Of a DNA stretch of 27,746 nt, positions 1-7,289 are shown piece after piece (position 1 is the stretch's first letter; the number at the start of each line of letters is the position of its first letter). A program made the translations under genes and the position numbers. Source of the DNA: CAYVCG01 sp964449985. GTDB taxonomy: Bacteria; Bacillota; Clostridia; Lachnospirales; WRAX01. The notes below the pieces were generated by a model. That model made no database searches and was not told the DNA's origin. It saw only the letters and a list, made by a program, of their open reading frames with translations. The stretch is taken from NCBI GenBank assembly GCA_964449985.1, contig CAYVCG010000029.1:1-27746 (forward strand), in the 5' to 3' direction.

Positions 1-145
1 TTTCAAAAACTCGCCCTAACAAATCCCCATTTGCAAACTCGTCTTCATTAAGACGTACCATGTATGGTCTGATGACCTCGCCCGAAAGCTGAGATAAGCC
101 TACACATATGTTGTTTTCATCAAGCTGCGCGTATAAATAATCCAT
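1..145 (-). CDS. Partial small phage tail-region protein (C-terminus off the left edge)
   Basis: An open frame begins at an ATG at 145 and runs off the left edge after 48 codons. AGGTG lies six bases before the ATG, which supports this start. The visible protein begins MDYLYAQLDENNICVG and goes on with LSQLSGEVIRPYMVRL. This resembles short proteins of Clostridia prophages found between the tail fibre genes and the lysis genes, but I cannot name a family. It follows the 133-aa gene with a 14-base gap, so it belongs to the same late transcript. The lysis genes would be expected further left, outside the window. The reading frame is convincing; the function is unknown. Confidence 0.6.
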   Translation of the reverse strand, partial: MDYLYAQLDENNICVGLSQLSGEVIRPYMVRLNEDEFANGDLLGRVFE

Positions 146-159
146 TAATTTCACCTCGC

Positions 160-561
160 TTAGTAATATTCGACTATCTCCCATGCGAAAGTATTTGACA
201 CCAAGGTTACATACCCTAAAAGTGATGTGTCTGTTGGATACACTGAAAGCGTAGAACCTGAAATACTAACGCGCCCCGTTACTACAGGGTATACGATTGT
301 CCCGCTACTTGCCTTATATGTTCCGTAAGCGCCTACGATATTTAGCGTGTATTTGGACGATGTTAACGGGGAAATCGTTATGGCTGTATACCCGGGGTTA
401 CTTGATGTATTCCCGCTTGAAATTCCGCGCTGAACGCTTTTCACCGCGCTGCCATAGTTTATTAGGTTTGTATTTTTTATTTCACTTATCATTGTATCCA
501 AGGGCTTAGCCCCTGCTGTTCCTATTGCACTGTTAACGAATTTCTTAAGCAAAGCTATCAT
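160..561 (-). CDS. Hypothetical distal tail protein, 133 aa
   Basis: The ATG start has an excellent ribosome binding site (GGAGGTGATAGA before ATG). It overlaps the stop of the upstream gene by four bases, which indicates translational coupling. The N-terminus (about residues 1-40) looks helical. The rest is rich in Ser, Thr, Gly, Tyr and Val in short alternating stretches such as YTLNIVGAYGTYKASS, typical of a beta-rich structural domain. There is no signal peptide or membrane segment. Its place after the baseplate hub genes suggests a tail-tip or receptor-binding accessory protein, but that is inferred only from gene order. I do not recognise the family. Confidence 0.6.
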   Translation of the reverse strand: MIALLKKFVNSAIGTAGAKPLDTMISEIKNTNLINYGSAVKSVQRGISSGNTSSNPGYTAITISPLTSSKYTLNIVGAYGTYKASSGTIVYPVVTGRVSISGSTLSVYPTDTSLLGYVTLVSNTFAWEIVEYY

Positions 562-980
562 TCTATCACCTCCGTTACGCTTCCGTCCGCATTGAAGGTT
601 GTTGTTTTTGTACTCCTTCTTAAAACAATAGCTCCGCTATCGTCATAAACAGTTACAACTTCAACAATTGTGTCATTAGGAAAAGACGTTTCCCTTTTTG
701 CATTTACAATACCTGTAGACGTATTCTTTATACTTTCAGTAGTGCTGCCATTTGCGTTAAAAACGGTTATACGTGTGTTACCCCTCATGCTATCCAAATT
801 ATCAAAATCAAATAAGTTATTCATATTATCGGCGTTATGCGGTGTACCGGGTGTAGTAATCCCATTTTTAAGGCTTATCTTAGCATTTGTCAAAACTCCC
901 CCGCTGTGTGATATATCATATACTGCATTATAATTGCCATTAACAGCCGCTAAAACCTCATTTTTAAATATTGGCCTCAA
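558..980 (-). CDS. Tail fibre or tail-tip-like protein with short beta repeats, 140 aa
   Basis: The frame starts at a TTG at 980 (LRPIFKNEVL), with GGGG about ten bases upstream. No in-frame ATG fits better. Residues about 40-65 contain GITTPGTPHNADNMNNLFD, a type of segment seen in phage tail fibre and receptor-binding proteins. The second half holds related units: TVFNANGSTTESI, TVYDDSGAIVLRR and TTFNADGSVTEVI. These look like a short repeating beta strand-turn-strand element (FNAxGS turn). It is translationally coupled to the 133-aa gene downstream. Role as part of the host-binding tip is inferred from order and composition. Confidence 0.55.
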   Translation of the reverse strand: MRPIFKNEVLAAVNGNYNAVYDISHSGGVLTNAKISLKNGITTPGTPHNADNMNNLFDFDNLDSMRGNTRITVFNANGSTTESIKNTSTGIVNAKRETSFPNDTIVEVVTVYDDSGAIVLRRSTKTTTFNADGSVTEVIE

Positions 981-993
981 ATAAATTAGCCCC

Positions 994-1419
994 CTATCTC
1001 ATAAATAATTGCCTCGTCCGATCATCCCCTGAACAAAATGTTTCTGTTCGTACAACTCTGTCCCGAATGCTAAAAACCAAAGCCACAATTTGCTTAAAGC
1101 TGTCAAACCATCGGTTAACATCCGTATAATCAAGCCTGTGCAAATCCTTGGTCTCTCCAAGCCATTTGACAGTTGCTTTCATCTTATCGGGGATATATCC
1201 ATCCTGTGTAAGTATGTCAATGTTGTGTTCAATCAGATTGATATAATCAGGAAAAGGTATCGTATAAACCCCAAGAGAAACGTCTATTTCCGCAAGTGAA
1301 ACATCCCTATCAAGGCATACAAGCATAAGTCCTTTTAAATAGCAAAGCCATTCCCAAGCCTGCTCAACAAAAGAAATATCCATATAAGAATTAGGTCCTA
1401 CTTCTTCCCATTCCGTCAT
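994..1419 (-). CDS. Hypothetical tail-region protein, 141 aa
   Basis: The ATG at 1419 overlaps the stop of the baseplate hub gene as ATGA, with GAGGTGG close upstream, so translation is probably coupled. The protein is acidic and rich in Trp, Tyr and Asp, and looks mostly helical (VEQAWEWLCYLKGLML near residues 18-33; YTDVNRWFDSFKQIVALV near 98-115). No membrane segment or signal is seen. Proteins of this size between the hub and the fibre are usual in Clostridia prophages, where they may be baseplate connectors or fibre chaperones. I do not recognise a specific family. Confidence 0.6.
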   Translation of the reverse strand: MTEWEEVGPNSYMDISFVEQAWEWLCYLKGLMLVCLDRDVSLAEIDVSLGVYTIPFPDYINLIEHNIDILTQDGYIPDKMKATVKWLGETKDLHRLDYTDVNRWFDSFKQIVALVFSIRDRVVRTETFCSGDDRTRQLFMR

Positions 1420-3041
1420 AATTCCACCTCACCAATAGACTTTGTCGTTCCGTTTAAAACTCCTCCCTTATAGTTTATTGTTTCCATAAACGCCGTCATC
1501 TTCACATCTTTCTTTCTCTTATTAGCCTGAACCATCAATCTGTCTCCAACTTGTTGATTAGGATTTTGCCGCCAAGAAATCTCACAAACAATACGTTTTT
1601 TCAAAAGCCAGAACTTCCTATCCAAAAACCATTCCCTAAACGCTTCCCAATTTTGAGAGACAATCATCATAGGCAAATCAACAGCATAACCATAATCCGG
1701 TTCAAGAGGATCCCGCCAAGGCGCATTATAAAACTTTTCCGCCTGCGCAAAGCTTGCCACATCTCCCTTAATGCTTATCTTCGCTGTCCCATTCCCTTTT
1801 AAAGTCGCTGTCATATACATTGTCTTATAAACAACGTTGGAAAGCGTAAATCCCGAGCTTATGGCGTATGTAGCCGTATCCGCATAAAGCGGCTTATCAA
1901 AATTAATAACTATATTCTTGCTGCCACTTACATATTCTTCAGCCTGAGCAATCTGTTCATTAGTAACGGAAAGCGTTTTTTCTTTCAAAATAATCCCATT
2001 ATAGTATGAACCCATCTTTATTTTGGGTGCAGAAAACATGTTGTCATAATCAATAACATCAACGCTATCCCCATCGCCCAGCAAATCAACAAACTGTATA
2101 CAGCTCTGTCTGTCTTCATAAACCAAGCAACAGCTAAGTTCAGAAAGTATAGTTAAAGCCTGCCTAAATGATATGTTTCCAAAAAATCTTGGCGCTGTTG
2201 GGCTGCTTTCCAAAACACTATCTATTTCATAATTCATTCCGGCATTATCCAAAACAGACCGTATCATCTCAGCAACGGTATTTGGTTTAAATGACGATTC
2301 ATAATATGTCTTATTCTCCAAAACAGAAGCTTTTCCCAAAGCGTTGAATTCAACACGACTATCGCTTACAGACCAGTTGTCCAAATAATAAACGCCGCAA
2401 TATATCCATTCAACTGACGAGTCCAGCAAAATAATCCCATGACGATATTCAAAAGCCTGCCTCTGATACAAATACTGGGCATAGCTGTCGGGTTCAAGCT
2501 GATCAAACTCACCATTATTAACAATGCTTACCTTCAAGCTGTTTAGACGGAAACTTTTGCCGGTGGGGTCAGATTCCGTTATCATGTTCAAGTCAACAAT
2601 ATCCTTGTTGTCAAAGCGCAAAACAACGCCAAAATCCAGTTCTCCAACCCGAGGATACCGAAACCCATTACCTGTCCTATAAAGTCTAATGCAAACCCTT
2701 CGTACAGCTGTTGCTCCATGCTTAGTATGTGCATAGACCTGTGTATTGTCATTTATCATCTCGGTATATATTATTTCTCCAGAGCTGTTATAAACAATAA
2801 ACTCCAAATCCCTTATAACCTCGCCGGACATAGCATCAAACGAAATNNNNNNNNNNNNNNNNNNNNNNNNNNNNNNNNNNNNNNNNNNNNNNNNNNNNNN
2901 NNNNNNNNNNNNNNNNNNNNNNNNNNNNNNNNNNNNNNNNNNNNNNTCCTTTGCTTCAGGTGCAACAAGTGAAAACGAAACCAAAGCCCTCGTTTGTCTT
3001 AACGGCGCATAAATAGCATCTTCATAAAAATTGGTAGGCAT
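1416..3041 (-). CDS. Phage tail / baseplate hub protein (interrupted by an assembly gap)
   Basis: The ATG at 3041 is preceded by AGGTG at a normal distance. After about 31 residues the gene enters a 100-N gap and resumes in a readable frame for about 475 residues. The part just after the gap (DLEFIVYNSSGEIIY, then GELDFGVVLRFDNKDI and ITESDPTGKSFRLNSLKV) matches the discoidin-like N-terminal region of Clostridia prophage tail proteins. The following part (SFKPNTVAEMIRSVLDNAG, then FRQALTILSELSCCLVYED) resembles the hub or endopeptidase-tail domain. It follows the tape measure gene and a small tail protein, the usual place for the baseplate hub that forms the tail tip. Length and frame across the gap are not certain, because 100 N is a placeholder. 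Confidence 0.75.
   Translation of the reverse strand: MPTNFYEDAIYAPLRQTRALVSFSLVAPEAKXXXXXXXXXXXXXXXXXXXXXXXXXXXXXXXXXXISFDAMSGEVIRDLEFIVYNSSGEIIYTEMINDNTQVYAHTKHGATAVRRVCIRLYRTGNGFRYPRVGELDFGVVLRFDNKDIVDLNMITESDPTGKSFRLNSLKVSIVNNGEFDQLEPDSYAQYLYQRQAFEYRHGIILLDSSVEWIYCGVYYLDNWSVSDSRVEFNALGKASVLENKTYYESSFKPNTVAEMIRSVLDNAGMNYEIDSVLESSPTAPRFFGNISFRQALTILSELSCCLVYEDRQSCIQFVDLLGDGDSVDVIDYDNMFSAPKIKMGSYYNGIILKEKTLSVTNEQIAQAEEYVSGSKNIVINFDKPLYADTATYAISSGFTLSNVVYKTMYMTATLKGNGTAKISIKGDVASFAQAEKFYNAPWRDPLEPDYGYAVDLPMMIVSQNWEAFREWFLDRKFWLLKKRIVCEISWRQNPNQQVGDRLMVQANKRKKDVKMTAFMETINYKGGVLNGTTKSIGEVEL
2847..2946. other. Assembly gap (100 N)
   Basis: Exactly 100 N, the same size as the two other gaps in this window. 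It interrupts the baseplate hub gene near its N-terminus. The true number of missing bases is unknown. Confidence 0.95.
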
Positions 3042-3052
3042 ATTTAAATCAC

Positions 3053-3412
3053 CTATCTTTCAATAAGACTAACGCTTACCTTGCTCCACCAAATCTCACA
3101 TCCATTGCAAACAGCAAGCTTACCGCTTCTCGAAGCAACATACATCTTTGCACTGCTGTATTCTCCCGCCCTAGGGTCATAATATGTAACATCCACAAAG
3201 TATGGATCGCACGCTTGCAGTATACGTTTATAATACATATCCTCAAGCATACCCCAGCTAATATTGATTCTAACCTTGTTGTCGAGCAAATCACCCACCA
3301 AAACGCCGTTTGCATTTCTCTCAAAAGTCCCGATAGGCTCTATTTCAACTTTATACTCATCAGGGTTAGGAAATTCAACCCCGTCCAAAACAATTAACGC
3401 ATCCAAAAACAT
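3053..3412 (-). CDS. Small phage tail protein (DUF6711-like), 119 aa
   Basis: The ATG at 3412 has GGGGGTGAT directly upstream. The protein begins MFLDALIVLDGVEFPNPDEY and continues with VEIEPIGTFERNANGVLVG and WWSKVSVSLIER. This layout resembles the small protein placed between tape measure and hub in Gp15-type prophages of Clostridia, which I associate with DUF6711. Its place suggests a tail completion or distal tail role. The family name comes from memory of the pattern and was not searched. It is 16 bases from the tape measure gene and 11 bases from the hub gene, so it is in the same operon. Confidence 0.65.
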   Translation of the reverse strand: MFLDALIVLDGVEFPNPDEYKVEIEPIGTFERNANGVLVGDLLDNKVRINISWGMLEDMYYKRILQACDPYFVDVTYYDPRAGEYSSAKMYVASRSGKLAVCNGCEIWWSKVSVSLIER

Positions 3413-3428
3413 ATCACCCCCAAAGCTC

Positions 3429-4364
3429 CTATCTCACCGCTTGAAAACTGACTCCACGGCGTCCTGCGGCATTAACAATATCTTCAAAAATAGTCTCAGC
3501 GACTTGATTCCCGTCTAAATACAGCTTAATAACGTTTCCACCGCCAGATTGATTTATGTTTTGCCCAACAGATCCAGAAACAGCCCCAGCAATCATATTT
3601 GCAAGACCAACCATCCAATCCGTGTTAGATTCCAACGGCAAAACAGCTTCCTTTCCCCGTTCTCCAACCATCGCGAGAGTAGGTTGAGTGACAATACCGC
3701 CTTTAGCTAAAAACGGTATTTTTGGTGCTTCCGGCATAGTAAAGCCCCAGTTAGAAAATCCCAGCAAAGAGCCAAACTCACGAATCAAGTTCCCAATAAC
3801 ATTAACAACGCCTCTAACAGAATTCCAAATACCAGCAATAAATTTATTAACAATACCAATGCATCCGTTAATCGAAGTTTTTAACAAAGCTTCGATACCA
3901 CCCCAAGTTCCGCCAAAGAATTTCTTAATACCATCAAACGCTTTAGTCCAGTCAGAGTTAAAATCACCATTCAAAAACGTTCCCAACCCCGAAAATTTAT
4001 CCTTTATATCGCCAACGCCCAAACTAACATCGCTTTTAGCATTGTTAACATTAGTGCTTATATCGCTCCAAATTCCAGAAAATCCGGAAGAAACTGAACC
4101 TCTTGCCGTGCCTATTTTACAACCAATATCATTCTTGATATTTTCAAACCCCAAAGCAACCGTGTTAGATATATCAACGACTTTATTGCTCGTCTGTGTC
4201 TTCATATTGTTCCATTCAATCCCCAGCATTTTTGTAATGCCAGAAAAAATAGAATTACAATAGCTATTAATACCATCAACACCGCTAACAAAGCCTTTAG
4301 AGTCGATATATGAATCCATAAAAACCGAGCCAACGTTAATCCCCGCCAAAACAACCACCCCCAA
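3429..4364 (-). CDS. Tail tape measure protein, unusually short (311 aa)
   Basis: The start is a TTG at 4364 with AGGA seven bases upstream, inside the end of the Gp15 gene (28-base overlap). A stop lies just upstream in frame, so no longer N-terminus is possible. The N-terminus (GSVFMDSYIDSKGFVSGVDG) resembles the usual opening of tape measure proteins. The middle has regular helical stretches (VVDISNTVALGFENIKNDIG). Residues about 150-200 are hydrophobic (IVNKFIAGIWNSVRGVVNVI). The C-terminal part carries FLAKGGIVTQPTLAMVGERG then KEAVLPLE, the classic tape measure signature. Both ends are present, so this looks like a complete but internally shortened protein. Family members are commonly 600-1500 aa. 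It would set the length of a siphovirus tail and line its tube. Confidence 0.85.
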   Translation of the reverse strand: MGVVVLAGINVGSVFMDSYIDSKGFVSGVDGINSYCNSIFSGITKMLGIEWNNMKTQTSNKVVDISNTVALGFENIKNDIGCKIGTARGSVSSGFSGIWSDISTNVNNAKSDVSLGVGDIKDKFSGLGTFLNGDFNSDWTKAFDGIKKFFGGTWGGIEALLKTSINGCIGIVNKFIAGIWNSVRGVVNVIGNLIREFGSLLGFSNWGFTMPEAPKIPFLAKGGIVTQPTLAMVGERGKEAVLPLESNTDWMVGLANMIAGAVSGSVGQNINQSGGGNVIKLYLDGNQVAETIFEDIVNAAGRRGVSFQAVR

Positions 4365-4704
4365 ACATATTTCCTAAGACGTTTTGCAGCAGATGTATGC
4401 TTCTATCCCATTCCTGAGCACTGCATTTGGGCTCTGATGAGCCGCTTCTAAACCGCTTCCATTCCGCACGTATCCTTCTTTCACTTTCTCCAAACCTTCT
4501 TATACGTTTCAAATCCTTCTCACATCTGATTGAAACAATCTGTCCCAATGGCGTCTCAGGCATAAGCCCCCTCAAAAGCCGAAAAAATTCCGAAAGCGTA
4601 ATCTCCTCGCCATCCTTATGCCCGAGCCTTATTCCATATTGCATAGCAAAGCTTGCTTCAATCAAGTCCCGATCAAATTCCAAATCATACCAACATTCAT
4701 CCAA
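4336..4704 (-). CDS. Phage Gp15-family protein (tail assembly), 122 aa
   Basis: The pattern WYDLEFDRDLIEASFAMQYG, then ETPLGQIVSIRCEKD and RRIRAEWKRF is typical of the bacteriophage Gp15 family (PF06854), which lies just before the tape measure gene. The only start near the conserved region is a TTG at 4704 with a weak AAGG two bases away. The same frame stays open upstream to 4776, under the end of the chaperone gene. This raises the possibility that it is made as a frameshift extension of the chaperone, as in lambda G/GT. By analogy it would hold the tape measure during tail tube assembly. The product call is firm; the mode of translation start is open. Confidence 0.8.
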   Translation of the reverse strand: MDECWYDLEFDRDLIEASFAMQYGIRLGHKDGEEITLSEFFRLLRGLMPETPLGQIVSIRCEKDLKRIRRFGESERRIRAEWKRFRSGSSEPKCSAQEWDRSIHLLQNVLGNMFGGGCFGGD

Positions 4705-4708
4705 AGCC

Positions 4709-5020
4709 TTATTCGAATGATCTTTGAAATCGTCTCTCCGCTTCTTCCTCCGTAATATCCTGCATTGCCGCCATAATCAAAACCATTATTTTATACATAA
4801 CCGCGAACGACAAATCCATAGCCTCAATCTCCAAAAACGCTTTTTCCCCCAAAGCGTTTTTCAAAACAATGTATAACTCATCTCCAGAGGAAGCCTTAAG
4901 CTCGTCATTTATCTTCTCGAAAGTTTTAAGCCGGTTATCAACAGCAAAGATTTTATCTCCGATTCTGATTTCCGGCTTGTCCAAAAGTATCTTTTCATCA
5001 ATGCTATACATTCTGCCCAT
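4709..5020 (-). CDS. Tail assembly chaperone-like protein (DUF6673-like), about 103 aa
   Basis: Small acidic protein between the tail tube gene and Gp15, the standard place of the tail assembly chaperone. It reads MGRMYSIDEKILLDKPEIRI and ends in a charged tail (ITEEEAERRFQRSFE). I chose the ATG at 5020 because GGGG lies eight bases upstream. An earlier ATG at 5038 in the same frame has no good ribosome binding site and would add six residues. It resembles DUF6673 proteins of Clostridia prophages, but this is from memory. Its 3' end overlaps an open frame that continues into the Gp15 gene, so a longer frameshift product is possible. Confidence 0.65.
   Translation of the reverse strand: MGRMYSIDEKILLDKPEIRIGDKIFAVDNRLKTFEKINDELKASSGDELYIVLKNALGEKAFLEIEAMDLSFAVMYKIMVLIMAAMQDITEEEAERRFQRSFE
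4732..4738 (-). promoter_or_regulatory. Candidate -2 ribosomal frameshift site in the tail chaperone
   Basis: On the coding strand this heptamer reads GAGAGAC, nine codons before the chaperone stop. In the chaperone frame the codons are GAG AGA CGA. The AGA tRNA could re-pair two bases back on an identical AGA, after which GAC would be read. That enters the open frame leading into Gp15 without a stop. A +1 slip on TTT CAA (4729-4724) would reach the same frame. This is inference from sequence only. Confidence 0.3.
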
Positions 5021-5043
5021 AACAAAATCCCCATCCATAAAAA

Positions 5044-5475
5044 TTACTTGCCCGATGTATAAGCCGGCTTACCATCACTCATGCATTCAAACTCCAATGC
5101 AGAAACAGCAGTGCTATCGCCGCCATCACTGGAACTAACATTAACAATACAATTCATTCTAAGAATAGCATTATTTGGGAATATAACCTCAAGAACTGAT
5201 GTCGTATCATTGCCGTTTAAATAAGCCAGCCCCGCAACATAATCGTTGCCCTTATCGCCATAATTCCGTTTACCACTCAAAGAAACCGTAACGGACTTAG
5301 ATGTCATAAGCCTCCTAGCCCAGCCTTCCTGATCCAAAGGGCTCCATTCTTCAACGCCATTTTCAAAAGAAATCCCAAACGTCTCCATATCAGCCACAAC
5401 AGCCATATCCTCATCCAAGGATCCTCTTCCCTTAGTCCCAATTTTAAATTTGATATTGTTAACAGGAAATACCAT
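5044..5475 (-). CDS. Major tail tube protein, 143 aa
   Basis: I chose the ATG at 5475 (MVFPVNNIKFKIG), which has AGGTG nine bases upstream. An in-frame ATG at 5484 would sit on the ribosome binding site itself. The protein has the features of siphovirus tail tube proteins: an N-terminal strand, a central SKSVTVSLSGKRNYGD segment, DYVAGLAYLNGNDTTSVLEV, and a C-terminal part SSDGGDSTAVSALEFECMSD that resembles the closing beta-sandwich. About 140 residues is usual for this class. It follows the tail terminator gene and precedes the chaperone pair, which fits. It would polymerise in hexameric rings around the tape measure. Confidence 0.8.
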   Translation of the reverse strand: MVFPVNNIKFKIGTKGRGSLDEDMAVVADMETFGISFENGVEEWSPLDQEGWARRLMTSKSVTVSLSGKRNYGDKGNDYVAGLAYLNGNDTTSVLEVIFPNNAILRMNCIVNVSSSDGGDSTAVSALEFECMSDGKPAYTSGK

Positions 5476-5483
5476 CCAAAACA

Positions 5484-5876
5484 TCACCTCTCATAAAATA
5501 GATTAAAATCAAGTGAATATTCAAAAACACCCTTTTCATCCGTGCCCAAAGGAATAGGAGAGCCAAAAACACATTGTACAAAACATTTTATCCCATCTAA
5601 ATCAAATGCCAACCAGTCCAAAGCCTGCCGAACCTGCCTAGCCTTTTGCTCCGCATCCGCAGGATTTCTCCCCCATCTTATAAGCAAGCTAAGCGCCTCA
5701 AAACCGTATCCTGTAGCATCAACGCCCCCAACAGCGATATTATTAATAACGCCCTTAGGCCGCAAATATAAGCAAAAAGCTTTTTCCAAGTTACCATCCA
5801 TTTTAGCTGTTCCAAACCATTCCCCCTCATGGTCTAAAACTGCTTTAAGATAATCTCTTATTAATACAAGTGTCAA
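5484..5876 (-). CDS. Minor capsid protein 3-like / tail terminator, 130 aa
   Basis: Starts at a TTG at 5876 with GGGGGG six bases upstream. No ATG near the conserved start fits. The sequence (AFCLYLRPKGVINNIAVGGV, then YGFEALSLLIRWGRNPADAE and FDLDGIKCFVQCVFGSPIPL) matches the phage Minor_capsid_3 family (PF12691), which corresponds to the protein joining the head connector to the tail tube. It follows minor capsid proteins 1 and 2 in order, two bases from the preceding gene. Use of TTG with a strong ribosome binding site suggests a tuned translation rate. Confidence 0.75.
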   Translation of the reverse strand: MTLVLIRDYLKAVLDHEGEWFGTAKMDGNLEKAFCLYLRPKGVINNIAVGGVDATGYGFEALSLLIRWGRNPADAEQKARQVRQALDWLAFDLDGIKCFVQCVFGSPIPLGTDEKGVFEYSLDFNLFYER

Positions 5877-5878
5877 TC

Positions 5879-6277
5879 TCAGCCCCCCTTTTCATTTAAC
5901 TGATTTAATTCCTTTGCATATACCCCTAGCAAAAAGTCTCTTTTATCCCCATCTATATAAGCATCAAACCATCTGCCCCCAGCCATCTTATTAACGTCAG
6001 TCCGAAACCTATATTCCGGGTGAAAATACAGCTTAGCCGCATATTCTGTATCTGATACAAGCGCAACAAGCCCTTTATCCATTTCGCTATAGTCCAAATA
6101 AGTTTGTCTATCCTGCAAAAATCCAGTTTCATAAGGCATAGATTGCGACTTGATTAAATCATCAAAAGCTGCCCTCATAGCGGTAGCAAGAGCAGCTTTC
6201 TGATTTCCTTCCAAAACGTCTAAAGCCTGTTTTTTCATTACAATATTAAATCCCAAAAAACCACCGCCCAAAACCAC
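5879..6277 (-). CDS. Minor capsid protein 2-like head-tail joining protein, about 132 aa
   Basis: The segment VSDTEYAAKLYFHPEYRFRT followed by MAGGRWFDAYIDGDK is the signature region of phage Minor_capsid_2 (PF11114). The likely start is a GTG at 6277 that overlaps the TAG stop of the upstream gene as TAGTG, so translation is probably by reinitiation. There is no clear ribosome binding site of its own. An ATG at 6238 (MKKQALDVLEGNQ) is an alternative, but it would remove the FNIV strand. The family is found at the neck of siphoviruses. Confidence 0.8.
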   Translation of the reverse strand: MVLGGGFLGFNIVMKKQALDVLEGNQKAALATAMRAAFDDLIKSQSMPYETGFLQDRQTYLDYSEMDKGLVALVSDTEYAAKLYFHPEYRFRTDVNKMAGGRWFDAYIDGDKRDFLLGVYAKELNQLNEKGG

Positions 6278-6636
6278 TACATCAACAATAAGCAGCTGTG
6301 ATTGACAGAGCCGTCCGGGTTAAAATATCTCTCCACCTGATAAATGTCCATTCTGCAAGCCTTTTTGCTTTCAGGATAAACAATAGCATACCCTTCGGAA
6401 ACAACACCAAACCCTTCCGCTATATCCCCTTCAACATACGCCTTCCCACGTATGTTAACAAAGCTCCTATCCGCCTTAACGATTTGTCTGCAAATACATC
6501 TCCAAATGCATTTCCCATTCCAAACAACAGCTTCATCCCGATTTCCCGTATCTTCATCCAAACCATTTTCATAAATAACAATCCTACACGGAACATTCTC
6601 TAAAAACTTGGGGTACTTTAATTTCTCAGGAAACAT
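6277..6636 (-). CDS. Minor capsid protein 1-like head closure protein, 119 aa
   Basis: ATG start at 6636, preceded by GAGGGG and AGG within normal range. Order and size fit Minor_capsid_1 (PF10665), the head closure protein that comes just before minor capsid proteins 2 and 3. Visible segments are CRIVIYENGLDEDTGNRDE, a middle part rich in aromatic residues and cysteine (WNGKCIWRCICR), and VSEGYAIVYPESKK. The family call rests mainly on gene order and overall pattern. Its stop is shared with the start of the next gene. Confidence 0.65.
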   Translation of the reverse strand: MFPEKLKYPKFLENVPCRIVIYENGLDEDTGNRDEAVVWNGKCIWRCICRQIVKADRSFVNIRGKAYVEGDIAEGFGVVSEGYAIVYPESKKACRMDIYQVERYFNPDGSVNHSCLLLM

Positions 6637-6641
6637 AAATC

Positions 6642-7034
6642 CTACACCCCTCTATACAAAAATCCGCTAAGCTCCACAAATTCATAAGCCGTTTGAGAAA
6701 AGCCTGACATACTTGCCTTATTAGCAGCATTGCCGCTATAGCTAACCCGTATATCCGCAACAGAATAGCCACTCATAGAAGCCCCGCCGTCAGTCCCGTT
6801 TTCAAACATATAATCCGTCTGGAAACAACAAGCCTGACGCAAGCATTCCTTTTGAAATTCCGAAAGCCCCTCAAATCCGCAAACACCAATCCTGTTAAAC
6901 GTTATCCCGTCGATTTTTCTACTTGCAACCCCAAGCATTTTTCTAAGTTCTTCATCAGAACCCTCATACTTCCCCAAATATGTATTGCGGTAATAATTCT
7001 CATCCGCATACAATTCGCAACTAGCTCCGGACAT
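6642..7034 (-). CDS. Head-tail connector (gp6-like) protein, 130 aa
   Basis: ATG start at 7034 with AAAGGG upstream. The N-terminal half (ADENYYRNTYLGKYEGSDEE, then LRKMLGVASRKIDGITFNRI) and the following helical segment (SEFQKECLRQACCFQTDYMF) have the arrangement of gp6/gp15-like connector adaptor proteins that bind the portal ring. The C-terminal part (VADIRVSYSGNA) is also typical of this group. It sits between the capsid and head-closure genes, as expected. The family call is by pattern and context. Confidence 0.7.
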   Translation of the reverse strand: MSGASCELYADENYYRNTYLGKYEGSDEELRKMLGVASRKIDGITFNRIGVCGFEGLSEFQKECLRQACCFQTDYMFENGTDGGASMSGYSVADIRVSYSGNAANKASMSGFSQTAYEFVELSGFLYRGV

Positions 7035-7051
7035 TCAAACACACCCTTTCG

Positions 7052-7258
7052 CTACGCCTTTTTTATTTTGCCAAGCGATGCTTTAAGCTTTTCATTTTCA
7101 TTAACAAGCTCCATATATTGAGCATAAGAAACCTTCTTACCCGGGCTAACCGCAACAACCTTACCGTTATCAGTCATAATGTCAAAGCCATCAGCCAAAT
7201 AAGCATCCTTCTGAGTTTCATCTATCCTATACTGTTTATTTCCTTTAAAAGCTATCAT
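7052..7258 (-). CDS. Small head-region protein, 68 aa
   Basis: ATG start at 7258 with GGGGAG nine bases upstream. The protein begins MIAFKGNKQYRIDETQKDAY and ends in a lysine-rich helix (LVNENEKLKASLGKIKKA), a short coiled-coil-like tail. Small proteins of this kind often follow the major capsid gene, where some bind DNA or decorate the head, but none of that can be shown here. I do not recognise a named family. Confidence 0.6.
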   Translation of the reverse strand: MIAFKGNKQYRIDETQKDAYLADGFDIMTDNGKVVAVSPGKKVSYAQYMELVNENEKLKASLGKIKKA

Positions 7259-7289
7259 TTAATATCACTCCCCCATCGACGTTTTTATT

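Noticed and set aside
3688..4263. A 191-aa plus-strand open frame opposite the tape measure gene
   Set aside because: The minus-strand frame carries the tape measure signature; the plus frame is a Pro-rich shadow of low-complexity coding sequence.
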